A DNA stretch of 64,000 bases from Archegozetes longisetosus (GCA_018873245.2 JAEMBT020000004.1:744001-808000); one strand, 5' to 3'. Shown: positions 1 to 13,083, counted from the first letter of the stretch. Program-made: numbers and translations. The notes: generated by a model not told the origin, from the sequence alone.

Positions 1-214
1 GGGTTCATTTGCAATACTTTTATGAGATATCTTATGGTAAATTTAAATCGCTTTAATACTACAAAACTTGAATTGGTTTTAGGTTATGTTAGTCATATTT
101 AAGTGTCAATATTAGACTTGACATTTTTTAAAAAGTGACGAGTTGTGAATTTTTTTCAAAATTTGATTGATCACTAGAATTGAACTAATAGTCTTCTCCA
201 CAATTATTACCGAA

Positions 215-220
215 TTTATT
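215..220 (-). terminator. Poly(A) signal of TTC39 copy A
   Basis: An AATAAA hexamer on the minus strand lies about 35 bp past the stop codon. Another AATAAA overlaps the stop codon itself. Confidence 0.45.
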
Positions 221-253
221 GATTAATAATTTTTTTCATGAATTCTCATCATT

Positions 254-3200
254 TTATTTACCAACTTTGCCGTTAGTTTTAATAGTCTGTAGAGCCGTAT
301 GAACCCTAAAATGGATAATAGTCTCCAATAGATATCCAGAATATTCTTTTTTGGCCCTTTTAAGCCAATATTTGGCCTCGCTTTCAGAATTGAGTCCTAT
401 TTTAGTTAGTCCTAACTCGAGTGAAGCCATTGGAAGAATAAACTTGTCTGTTTTGATATGTTCCTCACTTTAAAATTTGAGAAAAGGGATTAGTGTCTCA
501 TTTGAAAATATAAAAATCCAAATATATTCTAATACTTACTTTTTGAGCACTTCAATTAAACACTTTTGCGCATCAGAATACTGTTTCTGAACTCTGAGGC
601 AAATACCTTTCAGTAGTATCAGTAACAAATAATTTTCAATAGCATTGGTTGAATCCCCTACCATCATCATTATCATCATCATTATCATCATCATCATCAT
701 CAACAACAAAATAAAATAATTTGATTTAAGAGCTTCGAATTAGTTTGAATTTCATTTTTAGACTCACTATCATTTACATATTTCGGTATAAGTTTATTAA
801 TCCTCGTAACCATCGGTTTAATGAGATCTTCATTTTGATTAAGGATTGAATAAATATTCCATATGTAAAATAACTCCTATTTGGGTCAAAGTAAAAACAT
901 TTTATGTAATATTACAATAAATTGTATTAAGACTTGAAAAGTCAAGTTTAATACTATTGCAAAACTTACAAATGCAGGCAATACTAAGCTTTCATTTTGC
1001 GTGAAATATTTCTTAGCATTAACACAGGCGTACTTTTCTGGAGGAATAGTTTTGCCCGCAATGCGAACTTTAAGTTTAGGAACAAGTCTGGCAATTAGAG
1101 AAAATAATTTGATCTAATTTTAGAATAGGTATTCATTATGAAAGTATTTAATTGACGCAAAAATTTGATATAGAGTCATAGATACCTAAACAATTCTGAG
1201 ATATCTTTTTTCATATCAGATCTGTTTTCATCTAACATTTTCATGTAAAGAAAAGTAGCCTCTTGATAGACAAACGTGGCCGGAGACCAATGGCATTGTT
1301 GTCGAAGAATTGATGCATATTTAGCCGCCAAATCCCATTCGCATTTCACACTAAATAAAGAATTGTTTTTTATTACCAAAGTTTAGAGAAAATAGAGTTT
1401 GTGTTGAATTTTATATTGAACTAACGCATGACACCAAAGAAGCTCCCAGTAGCATATGTTGTGCAGTTGTTTTAATTCATTCTGTGCTTCAATGCATTCA
1501 TTAAATAAAGTTATGGCGCTGTTGATGTCTCCTTTCAATTGCATTATTCTTCCTTTAAACCACAAAAACCATGCGCTCTATTTTGCAATTTTTTTTATGT
1601 AAAATACAAACAAATAAAGCCTTCATTATATTCATTGAACAGTTGTTATCTCAAATTCTTCTAAAACACTATGAATTATGTTATTTTTGCAAATAGAAAA
1701 AAATACTTTTATAAAAGCTTCAAAATGAAAAATTGCTGCCACAAAATAAGAGAGAATTTATTATTCGTGATCCTTTTTATGCCTACCTTTTCATATAGAC
1801 CTAAACCTCTATTAACAAACTCTTGAACAGTATCGATGTTAGAGTTTCCGATACCAAACATCTGATTCATATAGCATTCATAAGAGCTAACAATTAGTTG
1901 TGATGGATAGTAACGCAAACCATTTTCATCATTCGATGCTTTTGATAAAAGATCTAAACCAACAGTTTTCGAACCAGAAAAGCCGATCAGTTCCAGTATT
2001 TTAAGTACTCGTCGCGGTAAATGAGAAAAAACCAGATTTAGTGTTCCGATACCTAATTGTACACCAGATGTGAAATGGGTTTTTGACGTCGAGCTTTTCC
2101 ATTGTGTTCTATTTTCGAGTATTTCCATACATTCTCTTCAGAAATGATAGAAATTTATGAAAGTTTTAAATTCTAGTCAAAAGAGAAATTTCTTATACTT
2201 TCATAGCCTATTGAAATATATTTTTGTTTATTAAATTATATTTTTCAGAATATAAAACTTTTATTAAAATATAACGAATGGTCGGAATGGTATTCATTTC
2301 AAGTAGATTTTTAAAGATATTTATTAGATTTCAGGAGAACATTTTATGGATTCAAGTCTTGACTTTTTGAATGGTCTTCAGAAATATATTCTTTAGAATA
2401 ATTTTCTTAATTACAAGAGCACTTGAGGGAAAACTTTATATTTGCAATTTATGTAAAGGTTGTGCTTTTCTTGCAAAATATTGATTCAATTTTCTCCTAT
2501 TTGTAAATTTTGCATAGAAAATCTATTCAAGTTTTTATTATTCACGTGTATTAAGACTCGTAATTTAGTTTTGCAGTAAAATTATACGAGTTAGTTTAAA
2601 TTTTACCAAAACAAAATTTCAAATATTCACTGGAATCTATTTTAATCTGTTTTTCGATAATAAATCATTCGTAACCGGCTCTTTTTCTTAAAAAAAAGCA
2701 AACGAGGAAACGAAAAAATCGAGCATTTCTGACCTAGATAGCTTATCAATTAATTTGGTAATTGAGCTCTGATTACTAGTTCCGTTTTTAAAGTACAGTT
2801 GGTTTATGAAAATCGCGCTTTGATCTCATTATACTTAGGGGTAAGATACGAGAGACGAAATACTGATTAGTCATATTTAAGGTATGACTGTGTTGTCACT
2901 CGTATCTATATACAGCCGTACGATACTTAATAAGTGAACGAACTCTTATTCAGTCCCTACGCATCTCTACTCGATTGATTAGATAAAACTTTTATCGTTC
3001 GACTCTACTTAAAGTGACCGCGGATATATGTTATTAATTTATCGTTATCATGCACGTAGTAATAACAAACTTTGCAAAAAATACAAAATGAAAGCGCGCG
3101 CGTTCAACAATAAGATAATTTTTCTATCCTATCGTTTGACTATTCAAGAATTATAAAAAAAATAAAGACTATATTTTAATATTTAAGATATCTTACTTAT

Positions 3201-4234
3201 AAGAAGTATGGCATGACCGAATACGAAAGGCTCCTTTTATTAATGACTTTATATTTTGATCGCTAAAAAATGTGAGTAATGCTATTACTAGCAATTGTTC
3301 AGCATTTATTAGTTCCGCATGAATTTCTTCTTTTCATTTGAAAGTTAGTGAGGAATAATGATGAGATGAGAAAAAAATCTGTTAACACAGTCAAACAAAT
3401 CTGAGCCTTTATTTAAGAGATACCTTCAGTGTAATCGTCATAATTAGTTTTCCACAAGTATTTCGAAACACTATTTGCTAAAGAAGTTGATCGACGAAAC
3501 TTTTGACACATTTCTGTTGTCTCATTACACGCTCGAACCGCTACACTCATCTCTGGCTATTAGTGATGAAAAATATTTATTTAGCCTAATTAAATATATC
3601 GATAGCTTGGTTCTCATGTCAGGATAGGCTTAATTTTAATGCATAGCTAAAATAAATTTCTTATTCAATACCATTTCGAGTGTTAAGATAGCCTTAAAAA
3701 ATAATAGAAGAGATTTTGCGTGTGAGTAATATAAACTTATTTTTGCCCATTTGTCGCATTTTAGGATCGCTTCTTCGAATCGATTACTAATTAATAATTC
3801 GATGAAAAGTTTGCACTCTTCCATGCTTTGTTCAAAACTCGGAGCTCTTTCACAGAAAATTGTTATCACCATTATTATTGCAAGAATAATCTTGAGTTAT
3901 GATAATTTTTTCTTCTGCAAGTAAATAATAAGGACTTACGTATCATTTTCTTTGGCAATCATATTCTCATGATATCCAGCACCTCCTTCGAGTTGAATTA
4001 TTGCAACTGAATTCTATGTAAGAATAAATATTTATTTTTTCTAACCAAACTTTTTTATTAAATTAATGAAAAGTTCATTATATAAATATAACAGCTTAAA
4101 ATAATAAAATATTTAATTTGAGTTCATAGAAATTTTGAACTTTTGAACATAATCTCAAATTTAAATACATATCAAAATTAATTATTGTAATGTAAATGAA
4201 ATACTCTTACATCGCAGTTATGATTATGTGCCAT
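254..4234 (-). CDS. TTC39-family tetratricopeptide repeat protein, copy A
   Basis: The gene has twelve exons: 4234-4211, 4013-3940, 3846-3672, 3556-3424, 3329-3197, 2135-1787, 1577-1426, 1350-1186, 1087-970, 876-768, 657-540 and 467-254. All phases join and give 587 residues. Family signatures are clear: [50 protein letters not shown] and [11 protein letters not shown]-like carboxyl-terminal text. TTC39/IML2-type proteins are TPR-containing proteins; vertebrate members are linked to lipid metabolism and yeast Iml2 to lipid-droplet/inclusion clearance, but the biochemical role is poorly defined. I chose the start because a 24-bp first exon (MAHNHNCD) splices in phase into exon 2. Copy B lies immediately upstream on the same strand with the same exon lengths for exons 5-9. 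The first exon is the least certain part. Confidence 0.86.
661..707. repeat. (ATC)n/(GAT)n microsatellite
   Basis: This trinucleotide run, with a few ATT interruptions, lies in the short intron between exons 10 and 11 of TTC39 copy A, directly against the acceptor of exon 11. Copy B has no such run at the same place. Confidence 0.9.
2136..3196. other. Enlarged intron 5 of TTC39 copy A, unidentified insert
   Basis: The intron is 1061 bp, whereas the matching intron in copy B is 58 bp, so roughly 1 kb has been gained (or lost from B). I see no clear terminal inverted repeats, transposase motif or long ORF. The stretch near 2860-3110 has higher GC than its surroundings, including a short alternating GC run near 3094. 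It is probably a decayed mobile element. Confidence 0.4.
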
Positions 4235-4352
4235 CACTATAACAACATTTGTATCAATTACTTCCTTTCAAACTTATTTGGTCGTAACTGATCGTCAAAT
4301 ATGACAATAAATAGATTAGACTTGAAATAGAAAGGAAAAGAGACAGCAGTGA

Positions 4353-4353
<1 letters not shown>

Positions 4354-4383
<30 letters not shown>
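4354..4383. repeat. (ATT)n microsatellite
   Basis: About ten perfect TTA units occur upstream of the TTC39 copy A start. Confidence 0.95.
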
Positions 4384-4386
<3 letters not shown>

Positions 4387-4399
4387 AGAAATTAGTTTG

Positions 4400-7300
4400 T
4401 ATGAAAATATAATTTATAACACATTTGATTTATTGCACATTTTTTGCAGTCTTTCGTTTATATATTGATTTGACTGCTCATAACTTATCTAAACGAGAGA
4501 CTGAAAACTTGAAACTTAAACTTTAGTTTTATTAACTTTAGTTAATTTTATTTCCAAAGTGATGCGATAATTATTATCTCTTACGTCTATTCCTCTCACG
4601 CGATATGCTTTCGGTTATGAAATACATAACTTTTACTTCATTGATAGTTTGGAACAAAAAATTTATACCGGATTTCGAGGTTCAAAATACTTATACATAC
4701 TTTAGCAAATCATTTGGAGTGAAATCAGAAGAGAAATAAGGTTATTATAGTTTAATGTAAGAGGGTTCGTTCACATCAGACGTGTTTTAGCTGAAAATTA
4801 CTCGAACTATAATTGAAAACACTTTTAAACAATACCTCTATAGCAAAAAAGGTATGGTTCAATCGATACACAGAAATCGAATTGGACTCTCTATTAAAAA
4901 AAATTCATTATTTTCATATAATGCTGAAATTTTGACTTATCAGGTGTCAACTTTTTACTAACGACAAAAAATTCTTTTTTACAATTAATTTAGACTGAAT
5001 TCCTCGAGCTATCGATAACCTGAAATACTAACCGTATAGGTGTGTTAATTTTATATGGCCTCAAATTTTAGCAGTTCTGCTTAAAGTCTGCCGTAAATTA
5101 GAGTTAGGAATATTTTTTCTTTGTAGATAAGTCTGAAATGTTTTTTATCAGGTTATTATTTTTGAAGTAATTTTGGTCTTTTGGTATTGAATTTTAGAGT
5201 CAAACTAATCTGAGAGATGCCATCATTGAGGTCGGAATATCCAGATTTAAATCTGAGAAGCTTGGCAAATAAATATTCAATGAAGATCTTATTTAAACGA
5301 TAAATTAATTGTTTTCGACCAACTCTTCTTTATAATATTACTCGCTACGTTTTAGTGGGTTTTATTTCCTGACATAAAATAATTTATAACTGTCAGTGTG
5401 ACGTTCGGATCACTGGAATGACGTTAACTAATACAGCACGCAAATCGACAACTTTTTAGCACTTCTGATTCACTAATATGCTGGCATATTTTATTCATTG
5501 CCTGCAATCTTAAAGTTCTTTTTTAAAACGATCTATCGGCAATGATATACATAGGCTCATTTTCATTGTGCCTGAGCCCGGGTCTGGACCTAGTATCTCA
5601 CACATCAAATTGCATTCCACATTCAAAGAATTGAATTGTTTTTTTTCACTTTCACTTTATTGATTAGAATATAACTCGAGGTTTTAAAAGGGTGAAGTAA
5701 CAAGTACTTTTGAAACGTATGATACTAATATAAGATACAATTTTCTCTTCTTAAAGCGAAGTGATTATTGAATGTAAACTAATTTTTAATGAAATAGTTT
5801 TAAACTGGAATTGCATTGCATTCGGTCATTACAATGTCTCAATTTAAATAATGCTAAATATGACTCAAAATTTTAACAAAATATTTACTGTTTAAAGTTA
5901 ACACAAAACCAAAGCATATGATAAGGTACATTCTGTTTGTATGAATATCGGATTACCATTATTTTAATGAAATTTCAGTATAAGTATGGTTTAATAGCAA
6001 ATGTGAATATCAACGCTAAATGTAGTTATTATTGTGTATTTTTACAAGAGAAATATGAAATCGACATTCGTTACCGTCGCTCGACATCGATAATCGGTTA
6101 TTATATTGTTAGTCGATTTGAGGGATTTGACAAATTGAATAAAACTTTAGAGTTCAAATCGCTAAACAATTTGACCAGAGAGCTGTCGAACCATTGTTAA
6201 ATTCTCAAAATTAGTTAAGTTAGGTTAGATCATGTTAACAATACTATAATCGAGTGACGCCTAATTTTTATCAAATTTTTTCTCAATTATCATAATTAAC
6301 ATTTTTGTGAAAAATTTGTCAATAAATAAAATTCTCAATCAACCCTACTTGTTTCGAAATTTCACCATAGAGGCTCAGTAGGCTCAGAGATATGAGCGTG
6401 AGCTTGAGCCTAACTAAGCCCAGGCTCATAAAGGACTGAGCCTAAGCTCGGACTAACCAATGTCTATCGCCATTTATCAGTTGTTAAATCGAATAATTAA
6501 AGATTGCATTATAAACATGGCCTAATCCAAATTACATCCACAATTGTCTAGTTATTAACAAAATTACTTCTAAATACAACATGAAAAATACAACCTTTAC
6601 CTGTGATTTCTTTAGTTGAGGTCATACCTAACTTATATGATTCGAAGATTTGTGCAGCCAGAATGTAGACATTTTTTCAACTCGAATGAATAACCGATTA
6701 ACAATTTCTCATTCCTAATAAAAAGTGCTGTTAAAACAACTGTATTTGAAGGTAAATAAAGTCGTAAACTCTAAAGCTTCGAGTTTTCATTCAATTATTA
6801 CCAGTAAAAACTGGTAGCGAATCTGTTCTGAGTAAACATTTTGCTTTCAAATCAAATACTTATTAATTGAGCATGTGTTCAACTTGCAAAACAACTTTAT
6901 TAGCATTAAAACATTCATGTTTAATTTGATTCTTCTCTGTCAACTAATCATTAGATAAACTTGAAAAACTTTACACAAATTTTGCTTAATTTATATTAAT
7001 GGGTTTGTTTTTCTATGTGCGTATGACGTCCGATTGACTTTTTGTTCATTCAAAATAAGTTGCATTTACAGTAAAACTCGGTGACTTTTCCAATGTATGC
7101 ATTGCTATTTGCAGTGAGCAATACTTTAGTTCTATCAGAATAGCTATTCTCAATTATTGCGTTACTATTTGCATTTTTAAGTCTATTTTGACTTGCTACT
7201 TTGACACGCTTTATAAATATTTCGTTTTTATTAAATATTCGATCATGTTGTGCTGCGGTTAATTCTGTGATTAAAATGGAAGACATAACTGAATTGATAT
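4400..7300. other. Intergenic region without a recognised gene
   Basis: Short ORFs occur (for example an 87-codon one at 5937-6200 and a 78-codon one at 7050-7286) but show no family motif, no splice context and AT-driven composition. It contains the GAGCCT-rich patches listed separately and, near 7080-7330, fragments resembling the arms of the inverted-repeat element at 7336-7720. Confidence 0.5.
5563..6465. repeat. Two patches of degenerate GAGCCT/AGGCTC hexamers
   Basis: The patches are about 5563-5590 (GCCTGAGCCC) and 6371-6465 (repeated AGGCTCAG, GAGCCTAAC, GGCTCATAAAG). The same motif reappears at 61600-61660 and 63741-63778, so it looks like a dispersed repeat family rather than a local accident. 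Confidence 0.55.
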
Positions 7301-7335
7301 CTGATACAGCTAAATTCAGTTGTGTTTCCTAGTGT

Positions 7336-7720
7336 TACATTGCTATTTGCAGTGAGTATTTCTTAGTAGTACTTTCTCAAAACTATTTGCAATGAGAGCA
7401 TTGCTATTTCTGATATCAGATTATGGTCTTTATAAGAGATCACTTAACTTACAATAGGACTCCTAAAGCGTTCAAAATTAATTTAAACTATTGTTTCTCA
7501 ATTCAATCGATTTAGTTTAAAGTCATTTTAGTCAATATCTAAGTTTAATTTGAGGCTTAAAAACACTTTAAGTTAATTGTTCACACTCTGGGAGTCCTAT
7601 TGTAAGTTAAGTGATCGCATAGAACGAACATTAACCTGATATGAGAAATAGCAATGCGAATATGGCAAATATTTTTGAGAAAAGTACTATTAGTGGACTG
7701 CCCACTGCAAATAGCAATGC
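7336..7720. mobile_element. Miniature inverted-repeat element (outer, nested pair)
   Basis: The left arm (about 7336-7420) and right arm (about 7637-7720) are inverted copies sharing GCTATTTGCAGTGAG, TTCTCAAAA and GAGAAATAGCAATGC-type blocks. A second, separate hairpin element is inserted in the middle. No transposase is present, so it is a non-autonomous element. Related fragments lie just upstream at 7100-7180. Confidence 0.7.
7438..7617. mobile_element. 180-bp hairpin MITE nested in the outer element
   Basis: Perfect 26-bp inverted ends begin GATCACTTAACTTACAATAG at 7438 and close as the mirror image at 7617. The arms continue with weaker pairing towards the centre. Confidence 0.85.
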
Positions 7721-8464
7721 AAAGTTTAAAATATAGGTGAATTTGGCTGTAATGCTCTCACTACAAGGTCGCAGCAAGTTATAAGTAACCAAAATTGGAG
7801 AAATAATCGCATATCAGATGAATAGTGGTCTAATCTTTCGAAAATACGAAAAAAATACGCATGGTCATGTCTTACAAAAGAAATAATAGATAATTAGCAT
7901 AATCTGATTTAGATTAAACGAATAATAATCGTTTTCAAACTTTCTGTTCTTTGAATAAACTTTTGAATTGGACATAGTAATGCATACATTGAAAAACTAC
8001 TGAATTTAGCTGTATTTTTGAAAAGTTTTCACTTTGATACTTTGAATGATAAAGAAGTTGAAAATAAAGTTATGAAGAAGTAATGATCCATAAGGTTGAA
8101 GAGAGTAATGCATTAAGAATTTATTGAATCTGATTTTCTACTGGTTCTTTAGAATATAATCTAGAATAAACTCTCGTTTAAAAATTTCGATATTAGATTA
8201 CTCTTGATATAGCGAAACACTATAATTGGATAGTATCTGTAAGAATTGCCATTGAAATTTGATTTAAATCCTGAAGAATCATTCTAAGGTTTTAAAAAAA
8301 TCTTCTCATTCTTCTTGAAAAGATAAAAAATTGGTACTATGGCATAAATAAGATTTTCGCTATGACTTCCTTTTGATTTGACTTAAATAATCTAACGCAC
8401 CAACAGCAATAATCTATGAGTTCAGTTCTCCAAGTGTTCGATGAGTTATTTCATTGAAGCATAC

Positions 8465-8819
8465 CTTTACTTCCAAAACATTATCTACAACAACTTTACT
8501 CCCAAAATATTTAATAAAGCTTTCAAATAGTCTTATAATTATCTTTTAATCTTAAAATTAAAATAATTTATATTAAAAAAGTTTATTGAGTTCTACAGAA
8601 TTATGTTGAGTCCTATAGAGTTCAACTGAATTGAGATGAATTGAGCTGTGTATAACTCAATTCTATAGAATTCGATGTAATTCTTTAAAATTTATTAGAT
8701 TTTTTAATACGAATTACTTCAATTTAAAGGTTAAAAGATAATCTTTAGATCATTTGAAATTTTTTTTGAACTTGAGATTTTGAGAGTAAAGCTGTTGCAA
8801 ATAATGTTTGGAAGTAAAG
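8465..8819. mobile_element. 355-bp foldback MITE
   Basis: The ends match as inverted repeats (CTTTACTTCCAAA... and ...GGAAGTAAAG), with long imperfect arms running through TTGCAAATAATG/CATTATCTACAA and TAATTATCTTTTAA/TTAAAAGATAATC. The centre contains several GAATTGAG-like short repeats. No coding capacity is seen. Confidence 0.75.
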
Positions 8820-9179
8820 ACGTGGAATCTTATTTCGTATATTGAATGAACTTAAATAAGTTGGGTATTGTTGATATCTAGAGTCACTTGAATTGAATTG
8901 TAATCAATGAATGCCGTGTCTTATCTTTGATTTGCACGCATCCATGTTTTAAGCTATTCATAGTTATTGTGTGCATTAGATTGAAAAGTGATTAATCAAA
9001 GTACCTTAGTTATATTTTTGAATATCAAGCTTCATACTTGTGACTAGTTTTGATTTCTAGAAATAAAACCTTATGTGGAAATAGTCCCAATATTAAATAA
9101 AAAAGGAATAGGGAAAATACTTTATTAATTTAATGATATTTCATTTTTGCGAAAAATATGACATCAACATTGTATTTGA

Positions 9180-12100
9180 TTAAAACCAATAATATCTTTT
9201 GTATTCCTTCGATGCAGTTGGAATCTTATTCACAGAATCCTTACTCATACTATTTGTAGACTTTTTGTTATCTTTAATAATTGTCTTATTGGGTTTGATG
9301 AGTTGTAGTGCACAATGAACTCGAAAATGGATAATTGTTTCCAATTGATAGCCCGTATAATCTTTTCTGGCCTTTTCTAACCAATACTTCGCCTCTTTAT
9401 GCAAATCAAGTCCTAGTTTGGTTAATCCTAATTCAAGCGATGCTTCCGGCGGTATAAATGTGTCGTTTATTATGCGCCTTTCACTGCAATTTTAATCAGT
9501 TCAAATATAAAAGCTTTTAATTGGAGGTTATTTTTCGGAAAAATAATTTATATGTAATTACTTTTTCAATATTTCTGTGAAATATTTTTCTGCTTCAGAG
9601 TATTGTTTCATCTCTTTTAGACAAATGCCTTTCATGAATAATAGCATCGAATAGTTCTCGAATAAATTGTTGTCATTTTTGATCGATTCTGCTGGCGATA
9701 ATAAATTAGTTTTCTAAGTCTCATTATAACTCACAATCACTTTTACCATTAACTTTCATTTCATCAATAAGTTTATCAATTCTTTTAATCATCGGTATTA
9801 CGAGATTCACATTATCTGAAACTAATGCGAATATATTCCAGATATAGAATAATTCCTTTTCCAAAAGAAAATTTTTTCATGACTAAAAAGTTTTTAAAAC
9901 TGTTTTACACTAGACTTACAAAAGCAGGTAATAATAACTTCTCATTTTGAGCAAAGTATTTATCTGCATTAACGCAACAATACTTCTCTGGTGGTATTGT
10001 TTTTCCCGCATAACGAATCTTAAGCGTTGGAACAAGTCTTCGAAAAAAAGTTTATATTAGTATAGTTAATAAGTCTCAGGAATGAGTGTTTTTTAAACTC
10101 TCGGCTACTATGGTACTACTCTGTTAAGATAGGTCCTAATAGAAACCTATGTACGAAATTTCTCTGATTTTTATCAACAATAAGTATTCGAGTCGAATGT
10201 GCCTTTTTGGTAGTAACTCAAAAAATGGCTAAAAACATGGTCAAACTTGATTAAAAACACAATACCAGCTTCAGCTATGCTGGAAGATGGAAAGTCAATT
10301 CCTCTTCCATGCTCTTCGGCTCCTCCCTCAACTTTATGTTGGCAGAAAGCAGCACTAGTTCCCTTGGAAATCTGACTTTTTTTTGACAATTTTATCTTCA
10401 TCTTCGAATGACCATCTTTCACAGTTAAACTCATAGTGTCATCTTGTATTTGTAGCATTGCCAAGACTACTTACCTCTTGCTTTCATCAAATTGCCGTAT
10501 CATTAACTCTGATTTTCAATTGTGAAAAAAATGATCGAAACTTTTCTCTTTCGAATCTATAAGTTTTCAGTAAAACTGAAGAATTGAAATTTTGAAAATT
10601 TTATTTCTAACACTTGTTGTCGATGAAAGCTCGAGAAAATTCTTACATAATCCTCTATTAAGACCTATTTTTAATAAAATGGTTTCATAATAGTCGAGAA
10701 ATCTTAGGGAAATCCTCACTGAGGAAACTTATCAACTATACAAATATAAAACTTGTCAAACTTTTTAAAAATAAATCTCGATCTCAATGAATAACCTGAA
10801 TAAATCTGAGATTTGTTTTTTCATATCAGGTCTATTTTCTTCAATCATTTTCATGTAAAGAAAAGTAGCCTCCTGATAGGCAAACGTAGCCGGAGACCAA
10901 TGGCACTGTTGTCGAAGAATTGATGCATATTTAGCCGCCAAATCCCATTCGCATTTGACTCTAAATATAAATGATTTCAAGTCTAATTATATTTAAACCA
11001 TGTGGTAAGTATAACTAACGCATGACTCCATAATAGCTCCCAATAACAAATATTATGCAATTGTTTGAGTTCGTTCTGGGCATTAAGACACTGATTGAAT
11101 ACAGGAATAGCACTATCAATGTTTCCTGTCAATTGTAAAATTCTTCCCTTAAACCATAAAAACCACGCACTCTATCAAAATCAAATAAACAAAATCCATT
11201 CATAAATACGTAAATGAGTCAATAAATTTAATTACACAATACTTTGTCAAACTTTTTAAGCTCTCGATCAACAATCTCTTTAACTCTCATAAGGTTCCCT
11301 TTGCCCAAACCAAAGATCTGTTCCATATAACACTCATAAGCAGTTAGTAATAGTTCAGCCAAAAAATATCTCAAACCATTTTCATTATCTGCCGTTAGAT
11401 TCAATTGCTCCAGACCTATAGATCTCGAACCTGAAAATCCCATGAACTCGAGTAATTTAAGTACACGTTGTGGCAAATGAGATAATACTAGATTTAAAGC
11501 ACCGACTCCTAAACGAGTTCCCGATTCGAAGTGCATTCTTGTGTTAGCACTTTGCCATTTTGTTCGCATCTCAAGAATAGTCATGCATTCTCTATGAAAA
11601 ATTATCTACAGATTAATTGTTTGTTGTTTCTATCTATGAATTTTCATACTTATAGCTCATATTACATGACCGGATACGAAACGCTCCCTTAACTAAAGAT
11701 ATAATACTTTGATCGCCAAAAAATGTCATCAATGCTATCATTAATAGCTGTTCGGCATATATCAACTCTGCGTGAACTTCGTCTATGAAATAATTTCGTA
11801 ATCAGTAGACTTTTATGGATTTCGAGCAAATAATACCTTCGGTGTAATCGTCATAATCAGGTCTACGAACAAGCTTTGATAAACTATTCATAGTTCCCGA
11901 TTTGCGAATTTTTGCGCACATTTCTTGAGTCTCATTACAAGTTTCGGTCGCCTTTTCAATTTCAGGCTAAAATTTTTGAATTTTTCATTGAATTTTAGTA
12001 AAAATTTTACTAATTTATAACCAGTATAATTAGTTTATTTTATTGCTTACTCCTTCAAGCGTTAGAATAGCTTTTATGAATTGTATTAATGACTTTGTGT

Positions 12101-13083
12101 GCAAAAAGTATAAACTTTTTTTGGACCATTTATCGCATATTTTAATTGCATCATTGTATTGATTTTGAGACATCAAACGAAACGCTTGAGTGCATTGTTT
12201 CAAACTTTCTTCGAAATCTGGTTCAACACTTTTGTCGGCAAAATAAATTCTTTGTATAATTGTTGAATAAACATGCTTTTACTCACATTTTCTCTACTCC
12301 AAGATCGAGGTAGTTCTTGTAGATTATATTTTTATTCGCGTTTTTAGTTTGATTTATCTCTAAATCAGCCGCATCTTCAAAAGGCTTAAGAAAAGATTTG
12401 ATAAGTAGTTTGATTAATATTTCTCTTTTAAGATTTGCTTCAGTTTTAGTTTGCCAACACTAGATATTGAGTAATGCTAGTAATGGCAAATTTTGACCTC
12501 AAACAGATTTGACTTCAGATTATTTTTGATTTAGATTAAGACTAAATAAACTTTTCTATCATTTCATATAAAGTAAACCCTTTGCGTCAGTACTGAAATG
12601 TGGTTGAATTTTAAGCTATTTAAGATCAAATTTGGAGTAATAGATATAATTTCATTTTTTGAATAATTTCCTCGACTTCAAGTTTAGATAAAATCAGGAG
12701 AGAAAGCTTTTAGAGTATTTTTGTAAACTCTAAAATCTGGTGAAAATAAATTAAAATTATGAATATAGAAATTAAGCTATCCAATGAACGTTTGCTCCAA
12801 ATAAAAATCTGAAATACTCAAAAGAGATCGTGAAATGATATATTAAGTTTATTACTAGTATTTAAGCTATTTTATCCTTTCGAGAGTTTGAAAAGGTTCC
12901 GAACGAATTCTTCAAACAGACTACCTTTTCTTCAAATGTGTAGACTTAGCACAAACATAACTAGAAATTTGTAACCAGATTCTGACTCGTTTCAAGACTA
13001 GGCAATCAAAAATAAAATAAACGTTTTATTACCTCATTTTCATCATCACTTGTCTTATCTGAATGTTCACATTGTTTAGACAT
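9180..13083 (-). CDS. TTC39-family tetratricopeptide repeat protein, copy B (one frameshift)
   Basis: The exons are 13083-13033, 12384-12287, 12228-12051, 11966-11837, 11782-11650, 11591-11243, 11171-11020, 10960-10796, 10037-9920, 9856-9747, 9691-9562 and 9483-9180. Exons 5-9 have the same lengths as copy A (133, 349, 152, 165, 118). The reading frame is open except in exon 10, which is 110 bp against 109 in copy A because of one extra base near 9841; uncorrected, this gives an early stop. Corrected, the protein would be about 638 residues. It has the same TTC39 signatures as copy A plus a longer Lys/Ser-rich tail. It is either a recent pseudogene or a locus with an assembly indel. The start MSKQCEHSD is in phase and well spliced. 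Confidence 0.83.
10075..10730. mobile_element. Inverted-repeat insertion inside intron 8 of TTC39 copy B
   Basis: Intron 8 is 758 bp here but 98 bp in copy A. About 65 bp near the left side (from CTCGGCTACTATGG at about 10108, through TAGGTCCTAATAG) pair with the right side (CTCGACTATTATG, TAGGTCTTAATAG on the minus strand, about 10620-10705). Inside, on the minus strand at 10174-10464, is a 96-codon ORF that is GC-richer than its surroundings and matches nothing I recognise. Confidence 0.55.
12385..13032. other. First intron of TTC39 copy B
   Basis: The intron is 648 bp, AT-rich, with no repeat, ORF or RNA structure that I can recognise. The copy A counterpart is 197 bp. Confidence 0.6.

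Noticed and set aside
5937-6200. 87-codon plus-strand ORF
   Set aside because: No motif, no splice or promoter context; the length is within chance expectation for a search of this size, and the composition is AT-driven.
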